DNA of 64,000 nt, taken from contig JAGQDJ010000143.1 of the NCBI GenBank assembly GCA_022885665.1, positions 62,001 to 126,000 on the forward strand, in the 5' to 3' direction. The DNA is from Triops longicaudatus (lineage: Eukaryota; Arthropoda; Branchiopoda; Notostraca; Triopsidae). Position numbers and translations under genes: made by a program. Positions 34,001 to 47,300 of the stretch are shown here, piece after piece (positions within the stretch are counted from its first letter, which is position 1; each line of letters starts with the position of its first letter). The notes beneath the pieces are model-generated. The model did no database searches. It had not been told where the DNA came from and was given only the letters and a program-made list of their open reading frames with translations.

Positions 34001-36326
34001 ATGAAGCCTGCCTTTTTGTACACATCCACTTTCTTAGCCATTCTCCTGTACCTGTATTGCTACTTGATTCAACACATACGTGGTGCGGAAATTCCGCCGC
34101 CTGTGCGCAGTTTTCAACCGCTTCCGGTTTTGAATAAGAATTTCGCTGATTTGCGTCCCTTGAGCCCCAATGGAGCCATTAATCCAATCCATGCAAGAAT
34201 CGCAGCTGGAATTCCTTCTCCAGCCTTACCGCCTTTAGATTTTCAGTACCACAATTATGAAAGGCTGACCGCCTTTCTGAAATCAGTCAATATTGCCTAT
34301 CCGCATTTGACAGCATTGTATTCCATTGGAAAATCCGTGCAAGGTAAAACGCCTTACGAGTTCTAATATTATTATATTGAAATGCAAATTGAACTACTTT
34401 GTGTTTTCTCTCGTAATATTCAATAGTGCTCATATTCGAGTATTGACATACGTATTGCTATTAGGACGTGAGTTATGGGTGCTCGTACTCTCTTCGACAG
34501 CTCAAGCGCACGTTGCGGGCAAACCTGAGTTCAAATATGTGGGAAACATTCACGGCAACGAACCTGTAGGCAAGGAAATGGTTTTGCATCTTATCCACGT
34601 AAGTATGCCAACACTTTTCTTTAAAAAACGCGCTGTTTTAACGCGTGCTTGTTGATATTTTTCCCGTAGTATATGGTAACGAACTACGCTCAAGATGAAT
34701 ACGTAAGATGGTTAATGGACAACACTCGCATTCATATCTTGCCCTCTCTCAACCCGGATGGGTTCGAAGTCGCTCGGGAAGGTGATTGTCAGGGCGTACA
34801 GGGCCGGTATGTCTCCTAACTATAGATTCCGTTATTTCGCTGTATCGTGGAAAGGCCAGACGTTTCTAACTGTGTTACTCCTTCTTTTGATATTTTGAAT
34901 GCGTCATTAAAGGTATAACATCCGTGGTTATGACCTCAACCGTAACTTTCCGGATTACTTCCGTCAAAACAACCGACAAGCGCAACCCGAATCCGAAGCA
35001 ATTCAGCGATGGATTGATGAAAATCAGTTTGTTCTGTCGGCTGGTTTACACGGCGGGGCCTTGGTCGCCTCTTATCCTTTTGACAATAAACCGGCTGGCG
35101 GATGTAAGTAGAATATTGCATTGTGCTGCAATGTATTTGCGTTTTGTGTTGGCAAGGGGCTAATATTTGGGTTACGACCTAGTTTTGAACAGTATTACCG
35201 GATTTTCGCCTTCGTTGACTCCGGATAACGATGTCTTTTCCAACTTGGCCTACACGTATTCCATTAATCATGGAAGCATGCATCTTGGCAAACCTTGTTC
35301 CGCCATTGATCCGGGATTCCCTAACGGTACTACCAACGGAGCTGCCTGGTATTACTTAACAGGTAAGAATGCTTATTTTTTCTGGTGCTTCCGCATTTAA
35401 CTTTAACTCTCTTTCCTTACTGAACCCAATACATCATTGTAACATCTCTCTCGATCTTTCTCAAACAAATTTGTCTAGTGTCTGTCTGTTCGTTGACCTC
35501 CAGAACCAAAAAGTCGGTAGGGTATAGTAATAATTTCTTTCATTGTCGTTTGTGTATAGGAGGAATGCAAGACTACAACTACGTATGGCACGGGTGTATG
35601 GAAATCACTTTGGAATTATCTTGTTGCAAGTACCCGCCCGCTGAAGAACTGCCGCACTTCTGGGAAGAAAATCGAGTGGTAAGTTGTACTTTGTTCTCTC
35701 TTGTATCGTGGACCATGACGTGAGCGTTTTTGGTACGATGTGATAGGCTATGTTGAAGTTTATCGGAGAAATTCACCGTGGAGTACGCGGATTCGTTGTC
35801 GACACGAATAACAACCCTGTTGGCGGAGCTTCGGTCAAGATTAAGGATCGTGATGTTGGAATGGCGACCACGAAGTTGGGAGAATATTGGAGAATTCTTA
35901 TGCCTGGAATTTACACCATAGAGGTAACGAAAAGTATTTCTTTTTCGGGGAATTATTCAACTGCTATTTTTTACGAATTAAAAAAGGGAAAATATTTACC
36001 TAACTTTTTTTCTTCCGTATTTCACATTTTGTTATGGTATTTTCTGATTCTCATTAACTTTTGTTGAACGAAGGTGTATGCTGATGGTTACGTGCCTGTG
36101 GAACAAGTCTTCCAAGTCGTTGAAGAGCATCCAACCATTGTTAACATTACCCTTGAGCCTTTGGTAAGTTATTATCGTATCCCACGCAGCATTGCAATTT
36201 AACGAGCACTGTATAATTTAGAATCCCGGAGCTGTAGTTCACAAATCCGAACGTCCAAGGCCAAGTCTCGCCAGACCGCAACAACCGTCTTTCATTACAA
36301 GGCTGCTGGGCAATATTATTGGATAA
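34001..36326 (+). CDS. secreted M14 metallocarboxypeptidase (CPE/CPM/CPD subfamily)
   Basis: Zinc exopeptidase of the regulatory N/E subfamily, which removes C-terminal Lys or Arg from secreted peptides. Exons 34001-34343, 34465-34598, 34670-34806, 34913-35103, 35183-35362, 35560-35678, 35747-35923, 36074-36163 and 36222-36326 close to 491 residues. A hydrophobic N-terminus (FLYTSTFLAILLYLYCYLIQ) acts as signal peptide or anchor. Zinc ligands lie in GNIHGNEPVGKE (His about 144, Glu about 147) and LSAGLHGGALVASYPFD. PSLNPDGFE and GYDLNRNFPD are family blocks. The catalytic Glu is in CMEITLELSCCKYP. A transthyretin-like domain follows (GVRGFVVDTNNNPVGGASV). The C-terminus FITRLLGNIIG is short and not a clear GPI signal, so CPE-like is as likely as CPM-like. 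The boundary at 35103/35183 is the least certain. Confidence 0.9.
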
Positions 36327-36405
36327 TTTATTTTGTTGGACGTGTTGGTATACGTATAATATTTTTATGCGTCAGCGTTTGAGTTGTGTGCCTTTTATAT
36401 CTTTA

Positions 36406-36411
36406 AATAAA
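36406..36411 (+). terminator. polyadenylation signal of the carboxypeptidase gene
   Basis: AATAAA 80 nt after the stop codon at 36326, the first such hexamer downstream. Confidence 0.6.
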
Positions 36412-36819
36412 ACTTTTTGGCGAAATGGTCGGTGATTTCATTTCACAAACGACGTAAGGGTTCAGTTTCGGGTAAACTGAAAACTAGATGCGATTGGCGC
36501 ACCACGGAGGTCAGCCACGCAAGTTCCTGTACTCGATGTAGTGCATAATATCTATATGGTACCTTTCTTCTTCATAAGTATTTTCGTTTAATGGTTATAC
36601 GGTTGACCTCTATATACTCTTAATACTGATCAGCCGAAAGTTTGCTCACGCTGATTATGAGTAATAAAAAATATTTTAGTTTCGCAAGAAAAATAGCTCC
36701 GGTTCTAACAAATGACGCATTTTCCTTTACTCGGTAGTAGAAGTCGATATATTTCGGAATTAGTTGCTACGCGAGTAATAGTGCATACAAGCCTACAAGG
36801 TTCGGTGTATCCCATAATG

Positions 36820-37518
36820 TCGGGTGCCCAACCCTTTTTTCAACAGTCGCCAACATGTTGGCGAACTGGACCCATAATTCGCCAACACATATAAAATTTC
36901 TTCGCATTCCCCAACACCAGTAGTGAAAATTAGTAAAATAATAAATAAAAATAATACAAAATGAATAAAAAGAACAACATTTTTCCTATTAAGGGAATTA
37001 TGGTTGTTTTTCTCATTGCCTTATAAATTTAACAAAAAAACGTATAAAACTAGTTAACGCTCTTGGTTGTTTCTGAGAGTATTTAAAAAATTTTTCTTCT
37101 GCTGCAACCGAAAGCTACTATTAGCATTTCGTTTAATAAGAACTAGAGCGAAACTAGTTTAACAAAGATTCATAATTATCAATTTACATGGACTAAAAAA
37201 TGCTTTTGTGCGCTTTCAACACGCTCGGCCAGACCACAGCGAATTTTTCTGCCGCGAGTAAATAGATCTGGTCAATAAACAGTCTACTTGCATATCGTTA
37301 GGGAATACTAAAAGCGCGAAAGGGGATCCGTAGCTAGGAAGCTTCAACTGCTGTATTCTGTTAGTGCTAAAGCTCAAATAACGAGGTCTGAGACAACCCA
37401 AAGGTAAAGAACGGAAAGTATGAACATTAGAGTCCAAATGCCCAAAATCATCGATTCGCCAACTTTTTACTTCAATTCGCCAACGTTGGCTAATTGAAGA
37501 TAGGATTGGACACCCCTA
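36820..37518. mobile_element. hAT-like non-autonomous element (0.7 kb)
   Basis: The left end TCGGGTGCCCAACCC and the right end, reverse-complemented, TAGGGGTGTCCAATCC form inverted ends typical of hAT elements (CAGGGGTG-like). The flanks CCATAATG (36812-36819) and CCATATTA (37519-37526) look like an 8-bp target duplication with two differences. Subterminal copies of TTCGCCAAC/GTTGGCGAA lie near both ends. There is no transposase frame inside. It lies between the carboxypeptidase and GET1 genes. Confidence 0.75.
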
Positions 37519-37815
37519 CCATATTAGTACACGCGTGACATCATGTATGATATGAGGAAAAGTGCAAATTTCGAAGAGATAAATTAATTTATAGAGGCAG
37601 ATTTTGTTAGGTATTATTACCTGAACTATATTTCAAATAACAGAAAATTAAAGACAATCTAGTAAATGCGTTCATTTTCAAGATTTTTCCCGTTCTTTAA
37701 GAATCAGTAGGCACTGTAAGGCCGGACCCTGACTACACGTGCAGAGGCGTGGCCTCAATGTAAGCCAAGCTACACACTGGAAAAGTAAACAAAGATCAAC
37801 GTGCACCGTGTGAAA

Positions 37816-38518
37816 ATGTTCTTCTTTATTATATTTGTGACATTTCTGGGAGTTTTTCTGCCCAACATTGTTAAAAAAGTAACTAGTTATGAACTCAAAG
37901 GTAGCACTGGGTCTAATCTTAGTTTTCACATAGTTATTTCGTTACAAACATGCCAACCGGCATATTCCTGAGCTGGATAACCTTCGTCAGGAGATCAAGA
38001 ACGAACGAGAGAAAGTAGCTGGCATTTCTGCCGTGAGTGAGTTTGCGCGGTTTGCTCGAGCTCAACGTAAGCTCAGAGCCATGGAGCAAGACCTGTCCCA
38101 AAAATGTAAGTTTTCTTAACTCAATTATATAATACAACTTTTAACATGTACATTACAACTAAATAACCGTTCCATATTTTCTGCAGTAAAAGATACTATC
38201 GAGCCCCTTGAACAACAGAAGAATCGTACCATCAAATGGTCTCAGATCATCATAGTAAGAGAATTTTCTTTCCATTTTTTAAAATAGTTTCATTCGAACT
38301 ACTTTCGTTGTAAACGTTTGATTAATTATCTCTTCCAGGGCCTTATAATCAGTTACACCGCCATAACAGGCTTCCGCAATCCAGTAATAATGCTCCCTCA
38401 AGAGTGGTTTTACCCCTTCGGATGGGTTCTTAGTACCCCTACAGGTATCGCGGGTGCACTCAGTACAACAATATGGTTAGTAATATGTCGAACTGTATCT
38501 CAGAACATTATCAGTTAG
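37816..38518 (+). CDS. GET1: tail-anchored protein insertion receptor GET1/WRB
   Basis: ER membrane receptor that, with CAML/GET2, takes tail-anchored proteins from the GET3/TRC40 ATPase. Exons 37816-37878, 37934-38105, 38187-38254 and 38339-38518 close to 160 residues, similar to human WRB (174). The layout is an N-terminal membrane helix (FFFIIFVTFLGVFLPNIV), a cytosolic coiled coil that binds the ATPase (ELDNLRQEIKNEREKV, SEFARFARAQRKLRAMEQDL), then two C-terminal helices around EWFYPFGWVLSTP. SEFARFAR and the PFGW/P segment are family hallmarks. The donor at 37879 is chosen over one at 37913 because only it keeps the frame. The 3' end faces KIF4, with 373 nt between the stops. Confidence 0.87.
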
Positions 38519-38546
38519 AATGAGGCCGAATTAGCTAGGGAAACAA

Positions 38547-38552
38547 AATAAA
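38547..38552 (+). terminator. polyadenylation signal of GET1
   Basis: AATAAA 29 nt past the GET1 stop, in the short gap shared with the converging KIF4 gene. Confidence 0.55.
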
Positions 38553-38891
38553 CAATCCCTCAAGTTATTAAATGTGATTTCTCTGTGAGAATAAATAACA
38601 TGAATTAAGTTTCACAGAAGTTAGCCTTTAATCCACGTTAAAATTTCATTTTAAACAAACAAATCCATTACCCAACATTATTACACTTGAATTTTGCCAT
38701 AGTTGCATACAACAAAGAAAGGTGACAGCCGTTATGAAGGGATCAACAAGATTTACTACAGTGGAAGTAATCTCGAACGGGAACGCTTCGGTTTGATAGG
38801 TGTTGGACTTATGGTCTCCACATCTCCGGACCTTTTTAAGGCAATAAAATTAAAATTAAAATGAAGCCGTGTTTGGACAAGCCAAAGTTGT

Positions 38892-41800
38892 TTACTTTTC
38901 AGTTAAAACTGCTGCTTTGGGCAGGTCGTATGTAGTGTCCAAATCGTCTTTCTTCTGAAACAGAAAACGACGAAAATTTCAATTATGAGACTGTCACTAC
39001 AAAATGTTAAACCGTGTTACCTTTTCCGTCTCAAGCGCTTCATTTCCTAAAATGTTGCCACATTTTCCTGCTACGCCATAACACTTACACTTATCACTGC
39101 ATTTGCGCCCATCGCTGACACACGTGCACGATTTACATTTCCCTGTCATACACATGCAGGAATTTCCCAAAGAACGTTTCTTCGGTTTCGGCTCTTCCGC
39201 CTCCCCCAATGGACGATTATAAAACGCAGCCTACAACCATTTTAATTTCACTAACTACTCTACACAAACAAGAGTACGTCCATTTCCAGTATTAAATAAA
39301 GCTGTAAGAAATAGCAAACGGTAACAAGCACAGTGCTCGCGTGACCTTAAAAATAAATTTTAAAAATGTATGGTAATATGCCCAAAATAAACAGTATTTA
39401 ACCTTGGTAACCCAAGTAAAAACGACATTTATAAAGAAATCCTTGATCCATACCTTCATCTTTCTGATGCGATTGTATAGCGGAGTTTTGACCCAATCAG
39501 GGTCGTCACTATCATTGTTATCTTCTGCTTCGTCGCTGCTAGAGACCGGTTCCTCAAATTCCATCGTGGTGCTGGGTTTCGGTTTTGCTTTCGAGCTTTT
39601 GGGTTTAACGTTTTCATCCACTTCCCTCGAGCCCTTGAGTTGAAGTTTGGGTACCTGGGATAAAGGTCGAAACTAGGGTTATCTTGTGCATTAAAAATAT
39701 GAACTCAATATTGTAAAGGTTAAATTATGTTTCAGAATTATTTTTAATGTAAAACACAGAAGTCGTTAGTAATAATATGATAAAAGTTTTAATACATAGT
39801 TTTGTTTAAAAATAGTATAATTGATTAGAAAAAGAGTTAGCTAGTACGAAGACGCACTTACAACAGGTGTGCGTTCTCGACGCAATTCTTCTAATTCTTT
39901 ACTTTTCAGAGCCAACTCGTCACGCAAATTCTTTACATCTTGTACTTGTTTCTCGAGTTCTGTTAGACGCTTGTGTAAGGCGGAATCCGCTACTGGATCC
40001 ACGATCTGCTTCATTACTTCGATCATTTTGCTCTCGTTCTCTCGGTGTAATTCCGCAATACGATTCTCTTGCTCGCGTTTGATCTTTGTAATCGATTCTT
40101 CGGTCGACTTCAGATTTGACACTGCTTTTTCATACTGATTCTGTATGGCATAGAAAACAAGACTTTCGATGAAACGGAAACGCAAAGTTACATTCAAACT
40201 GGCTATTCAATGTTTAACAAAACCTTCGCGCTTTTAAAAGTTACGAAAATTGGTACAATACACTTTAAATGTTGTATTTTACCATATTAGATTTCATAGA
40301 TTTGTAGTTCGTATTCACATTGTTTAGCAGTGCATAGTTTACTGGAATCTACTATATTGCAAAACAAGGGCCAACTTTTTTTAATGAAAAGAAATTTTAC
40401 CTGCATGTCTTCTAGTTCGGCTTCGACATCCTTAATCTCGTTAGCTTTATGCACATTATCTAATTTAGCTCCCACGGCAGCTTCGAACAAATGCTTCAAA
40501 GCCACTTTGGCTTCTAACATTGTCTGGATCGCATCCCAACGCACTTTGTCTGCCGCTTCTGCAGAAACGCACGAAAAATAAATAAATAAAAAAGACGCAA
40601 CAAAAAATCAAATCATAAGTAAACACAATAAATACATAAACACTTAAACAACGAAGAAAGTTAAATACATAAATTTTACAAATAAATAAAAAAAGCTGAA
40701 AATACAAGCGCCTTCCTGAAAATATTTAAAAATTACCCAGGTTTGCGTCTGCAATTTTTTGCTGCAGTTCGACAATATGCGCAGAACGAAGCTCCAGATC
40801 TGCCTCCAAATCGCGCAACTGTTTCTGGAGTGCGCTTTCTTGCTCTTTCTTTCCCAATTCTTGTGGCCGGCTCTGTATGCGTGTTAGCTTGGCTTTAACC
40901 TTGACTTTCTCTTGTGCTAGACCTTTACGGGTTTCTAACAAGGTTTCCAAAGCGTTTTGCGCCTCTTTGGTAGAAACGGATACCGAGAGCTCGCCGTCCA
41001 CCCACAATCGAATCCTTGGCCCAACTTCTTGCAAATTGTCCGTGTTCGACTTCTTGTTGCCTTGATGATGTAACGATAACGCATCCTATGTATGAAAACG
41101 AATTAATAGAAAATCAAAATGATAATATTTTGCAGACAAAATACGGTATTGGTCACTAATTAGTTCCCATAGGGAAGACTTTCGATAAACTTTAAATTTT
41201 TCTTACAAGACTTAGTCATAATTTGTCCTTGGATAATTTTATAAATATTAATCGAAAATAATTTAAAATAAATTTAAATAATACAACACTACCGTGAAAA
41301 GTTTTATGTTTTTACTTTGAGCCGTTTGTTTGCCGCCATGGCATCTTCCATTTTTCTTCTAAGTACGTTTTGCTTTTGGGAATGCTGTCGTTCCATTTTC
41401 GCTATTTGACCCATGCGTTTACGTTCTTGCGCCTTCAAACGTGTCACTTCGCGTTCTTTCTCTTGGCGCCATAAACGAAACTTTTCGTTGTCTTCCCGCA
41501 TTTGACGGATCAATTTGACGCGCTGTTGCTTCATTAATAGAACCTCTTTGTTCATCTTCGTCAACTGTTCTTCTTGCTTTTCTTTCATTTTGATGACTCG
41601 GCCTTGGTCAACAATCTTCTTTTTTAACTCAGTCAAACGCAACTCTAGCTCCTGTAAGCGTTTACGACGTTCTTCGGCCAATTTGCTGGAAGCTGATTTG
41701 GCTTGCGCGGTTTGCAGCGCCGCAGAGAGTTCATCTTTTTCTTTCTGTAATGCTGCTACTTGGTGTTGCAGTCCTTCCATTGCTGCTGTTAAAGTAGCGC

Positions 41801-44391
41801 GTTCTTGAGCACTCCCGCTTTCTGCGCGTAGTTTGGAAACCATATCTTCTTTCATGGCCAGGCGAGCATTTAAACTCTAATAAACAGAAACTATTACGAA
41901 CAAGCTTCAAGTCCAATTCGCACATAAATCAAAACCACAATGCCTATCAGAATTCGGACAATCAAAAAAGCTGTTTAATTTATACTCGTAATTAGATTGA
42001 TTTTTACCTGTAAATCTTGACTCAAGGCAGCTTGACGTAAAGCTAAAGCAGCGCCAAATTCCGAAAGTCGTTTTCGATTTTCCGCAAGTTTATCTTCATC
42101 GCATTCATTTTCGCCGCTTTCGACGTCGCTGTCTTCGTCGTTACTTTCTGCTCGTTTGCGTTTTAGGCTCGTGTTGGGCGACGCGACTGCCAAACTTTCA
42201 TCTTCCGCTTTGCGACCGATATGTTGCTGTAGATCCATCTGAATTAACGTTTGTTCTGCCTTGCGATGTTCCTCCTAGGCAAAAACGAATAATTTGGCCG
42301 TGAAAATCTTTTGTAATTTCTTTGGAAACTTAGAAAAATTCTTTAATGCTAACCTGAATCTCAGAAATCTTGTTAATCACGTGCTGGAATTTGTGGAGCG
42401 ATTTTTGAAGAGCTTCATTGCCATCTTTCACGAAAGTGGCATTCATCTCGTGCATTGTTTGTTCCGAAGCGGTCTGTAATTCGTCCAATTGGCGTTGTAA
42501 CTCAAAGCGAGCAGTTTCAGCCTACGGAAAAGAAAGATTTTAGTGAAGTGCAAGGATTCGCCTTTACGCGTTTGAATGATTTATGTAATGTACCAAGATG
42601 GCTTTTTCGCACAAGTTCGTATTTTCTTCCAGAGCGGCTTGCAGAGCTCGCGTCAACTGGTTATTTTCCTCCTCCAACGCCCGAACTCGTGACTGTAGCT
42701 CTTCCACTTTCGCACCTGAACCAGTTACGGTAACAGAACCACCGTTCTGTGCCAACTGGTATTGCAACAACTGAACCTATAGAAACATTTACATTTAAGT
42801 AAATAAAACAAGATAAAAATCGCACCATGAAGTGCAAGAAAAGCAAACAACTTCGTGAAGTAAAAAACCGAATCTTAACCAAGTGTTTCCAAACAAAGTC
42901 TTACGGTAAAGAAAGTTTGATTCGATACTATACACTTAAAGAAAAAGGAGGGAGTATTACTTGTTGTCGTAAGGATGCTAACTCCGCCGCCACAGGGTCT
43001 TGATTGATGATAGGCCGATTCTTAATCTTGCGGGCACGATCCGCGTACCTCAGCGTACCAACTGTTTCGTCGTAATTAGTATCGGCAGGGCTGACGCACG
43101 CTACCATTAAGGTGAATGAGTTTCCACCCAAAGAGTCTGTTAGAAAAAAATAAACATTAAAATAGACTTAGAAACAATGAGTCAATATCAGCTCAGATGG
43201 CTCTGATACGACTACGCTTTACCAGATTAGATTGAGGTAGTTACGTTACCTTGCAAAAGTCGAGTGAGTTTTGAATCTCTGTAGGGTATGTGCCCACGTG
43301 CACTTTCGCCCAACGCCGAAATAACATTACCGAGTACTAATAATCCTTTATTGATACTCACACCTTCGGTAAACCGTTCTCCGGACGCGAGGGTCTTACT
43401 GGCTCTCTCGCTTCCAGCCAAATCAACCATATGAAACTTGGCAGTCATAACTTCACCACTAATACACAATTACATTTATTTCTTTACGTCTTGTATTTGA
43501 CGCTCTTAATTAAATACGATATATTCTAATGATTTTCAGTAATTAAAAGCGGAAAAACGCTGTCAAAACAGAAGAACTTACTCCTTCGTTGTCATTTGCA
43601 AATGCAACGTAAAAACTGCATGGGAACGGCTACTAACATGGTTCATGGCAGTTGCTCCTGTTCGTCTCCCTTGACTTCCCTATTGGAAACATAATAAAAA
43701 TGTTTGTGAAGAACTGGATTTACAGATGAAAAAGGTTGGTATTTACGGATTCGAGGCATTTCATAGCATCGATTAGCGTCGAAACGGCAACCTCTGTCAT
43801 TCCAATAAGTCGTATCCCCGATTTGGGATCCTCACGGATATCAACGGTCGATTCTTCTCTATTTTTCTTGGAGAGGAGATCAAAGACTTGCTCCTTGTAT
43901 AATTCAAGGAATGAAACCTTGACGGCAACTTTCCATTCTGGACGATCCTCTATGTAACGAAAGACGTCCAGAATCGCACGGGGAATAACACCACAACTTT
44001 CTTCTTCCCCTGTTTTGGCAGAATCAGCCGTACCCATTGTGTGTGTTTTGCCGGATCCTGTTTGTCCATAGGCTAAAATCGTAACGTTGTACCCTACAGG
44101 AATAAAATGTAATTACTTTACTCAGGGCAAGGACTAACTAGCTAGTACACCTTTAAATAGCTTGCAGATAAGAGATGCTACGGCAGTTTGGTACACATGA
44201 AGCTGACTGGTTTCGGAATTAAAGACGTAATCGTAAGTGAAAGCTTCGTTGAGCCCATTGACTACAACTTGAGGTTGAGAAGGAATTGTCGACACACACG
44301 GACGGGAACCTTCGTTTAATTCTTTGGGCACTAAAGGGCGGATACGTACAGCCACTCTCACTGGTATTACTTTGCCGTCTTCTTCCGTCAT
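38892..44391 (-). CDS. KIF4A: chromokinesin KIF4 (kinesin-4 family)
   Basis: Plus-end-directed motor that binds chromosome arms and the central spindle. Exons: 44151-44391, 43747-44093, 43582-43679, 43250-43458, 42961-43136, 42594-42776, 42354-42521, 42008-42274, 41316-41876, 40737-41085, 40401-40558, 39862-40140, 39454-39654, 39021-39230, 38892-38954. They close to 1,169 residues (human KIF4A 1,232). The N-terminal motor has VRVAVRIRPLVPKE, the P-loop YGQTGSGKTHTMG, switch I NHVSSRSHAVF, switch II DLAGSERASKT and YRDSKLTRLLQG. A long coiled coil follows, with a basic patch SLKRKRAE. A C-terminal Cys-rich domain (CMCMTGKCKSCTCVSDGRKC) is specific to chromokinesins and may hold an iron-sulfur cluster. 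The first ATG in frame is at 44391. The fly relative is Klp3A. Confidence 0.95.
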
Positions 44392-47300
44392 CTTCAAAAT
44401 TTACCTAAACAAAGAGATAAATGGGAGCTTGAATGTGAAAGCGTAATATATGTATGTTAGGTTGGGATAACCGCCTTTCCAAGAAAAGTGTTGACTTACT
44501 TTGTGGCATACGGTTTTAGAACACAGCTTGCATTCGACTGGGAAAAAAGGGGTAGCAGGAATTGCAAATAAAAGCTTGCAAAACTTCTGTGCACTACACG
44601 TTATTAGCCTGTGGAACCCGTGAGACCCGCTAACTTTTGAACCGACAGAAAGATCCGTTACGGAGTACAAAGCAGCGAGTACGAGTATGGAAACCGTCGC
44701 TACAAAGTGTACACGACCGACAGCAGCGACGCCAAGTCATAATATGGAAAACAAGTTTGGGTTGAGAGGAGGAAAGAATTATGGTCAAAACCGAATGTTT
44801 TCCCTCTATTTAAGCCGCGTTTTCTTTTACATGCGAAATTGCTCAATTTCCGAATTATTAAAGGTATTTTTGTTTCACGCTACACATTTTTACGTTTTAC
44901 GATACTCTACTTAATGGAAAAATAAAACCATGAAACTTAAAACTTGAAATGCAAGCTCTTAAAGGCTGTTTGAACGCCCGAGGTCGGTGAGAAAAAAGTC
45001 TTGCTTGTGTACTTTGTTACTCTTCTTTATTTTTGGGATAGTTTAACACCCATTTGTTCAACACAACTCGTAAACACAGCACTTGGTGGACCACCATTGT
45101 TTTGGTTCCTGAGAACGTCACCACCTTTCGCGATTATCTTCGCTTCAAATTCGAAATTTGGTTTCGAACAGTCATGAAATAAATTATAGAAATAGATCAG
45201 AATAGGTTCAACTGTAACACAGAGCAAGCGTAACACATATAATAACTTTTCAAAAACATATATAAAGAGGTTATTAAAGGAATATGATCAAAACGAATTT
45301 AGCGACTTATCCACTAAAAAAAATCGTTCATGTGAAAAGCAAATTAGAGTAGAAATCGATTCTTGAAATTAAAATAGAAATTAAAAATTAAAACAAAAAT
45401 TAAAATTAAGCTTGCAGCTTTTCTTTGCAAGAAAGAATCCTGTTCTTTTCATTATCGTGTAAATTTCAGGTGTCAATATAATGGATTTAAAAACGTTAAG
45501 TTCAAGAAAAGAATGGAGCAGTAAGTTAAAGTCTCTTACAACAAATCATCAAACTAGTTTCACATTAGGTACGAAAAGGTGCAATGATGCTGCAGTGCCG
45601 CAATAACAGAAACTTTAAAAAATGAATGAAAAAGGACTCTTATGGTGCAGATTAATTAGAAGCTGATTTGAGCGAGGACTGAGCTTCGTCGTGTAAATTT
45701 CGAGTAGACTACGATAATGTAAGGCCTGACACGAAAACCATAAATTCAGTTATTTGCAGTAATTTGTCGAAAATGTATAATACTAAAGTGCAAAATCCTG
45801 CAACTAGTAAAAATATTGTTAAGTTTGTGTACTAAGTGGTGTCTGAAAGAGCGTGAAATGTTACAGTCGACCGAGTGTCCTTTAATGTAAAATCATTAAT
45901 ATATACTATAATTTTCTTGTGTATTATACTAATATTGATGTCGCTGACTTTAAGGGCGTATTACATGTGCTTTCACTGCTTGGAACGCCATCGGCGTAAC
46001 TTTCTAAGGCTACTTTTTTTACATCTAAGCTTGGTCACGAGTAGTGGTGTTCTATTTTTTTTTTTTATCAACTGTCATTGATTCTATTTTATTCTTCTTC
46101 AGTTGTTTCCAAATAGACAAAAATTCTAACTGGAAAAGATCTTCGACCTGCGTACCACAAATATCCGAAAAACTTATTCAAAACTGTTTTTTTCCACACT
46201 TGAGCTTAGGAAAAGTGACTTGTATAGAAGCTCAGTTTACAGAACAATAAGCTACTGGTTACAAACTAATTCAAAATTTTCTCACACTTTGTTAGTCGCC
46301 CATGATTACCTTTATAAAGTTAACATTTCGGGGATGTTTAAACCCCTATGCCTCCCATAGGTACGGGAATGCATGCTGATACTTGAAATATTCCTTGATA
46401 AACACGTCGTAATAGTGTGTACTTCCTACGCAGATGTAGGTAAACAGTAGCCTAGCTTAGAAAGCTAAACCGGTGGCGCTCCAAGCGGTGAAATCACATG
46501 GAATACGCCCTATTCAAAGACAGAAATTTGTCCGGTCCCTTTGGAATAGCGCCGGATGGAAGTCTTGCTAATGAAGATGCAGCAAATTTTTCCGTATTGC
46601 TACGTGTGTCATTGCCTTTTTCCTTACAACGACTGACGTATTTCCTTTTGGTTTGCTATGCCTTAGTAAAATTTTAATAAATTTATAATTTTGTCTTTGT
46701 TCTTCTGAAGTGATATTTTCTCGGTAAAATTAGGTTATAGGGTTAACATCGTGAATTTTTTTCAGCATCAAGAAGTTTGATTTTTTTCCAGTAATCGCCT
46801 CGAATCGCAATTAACCAGTGTCTTCTCAGTTCAATCACCCTATGAAGATATTGTGGGTATAAAGTCTGTATACCCACAAAATACTGCTCAAATACTCACA
46901 TTGCTCATAAACTGTCTTTATTTAGGACAGTTTGAACGATGTGACTGTATTGTGTATCACACTTTTCTTAATTTCGTACTCATGTTCTCATGCACCTCGG
47001 TTTTCGTTAAATACTCGTAAATAATCCCGTAACTGCATTTTCCAAATTTTTGACACTATAATATTTTTCTAAAAAGAAAGAAGTAAAGATAGCGTTGTTT
47101 CTGTTTTGGCACCGTAGACACTTTCAACTAGTACTAAGAAATCGGTTCGGCCTAAGAGTATTAGCCTAACACTACCAACCGCTCAGTCCCATAGAGACCT
47201 TTCTCTATGCTCAGTCGGTTACAGTTAAACCTCCGCTATTACGCACATCAGTGATAACAAATAATTTACTGTTGTTACGAGCACACATATCCTGGCAAAA

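Noticed and set aside
37879..37913. Longer first exon of GET1 ending at the GTAGCA donor (37914)
   Set aside because: It leaves the wrong phase for the next exon, whereas the donor at 37879 keeps the conserved coiled coil in frame.
46320..46560. GC-richer patch suspected to be a structural RNA
   Set aside because: I could not fold it into a tRNA or recognise snRNA boxes, and it may simply be old repeat DNA.
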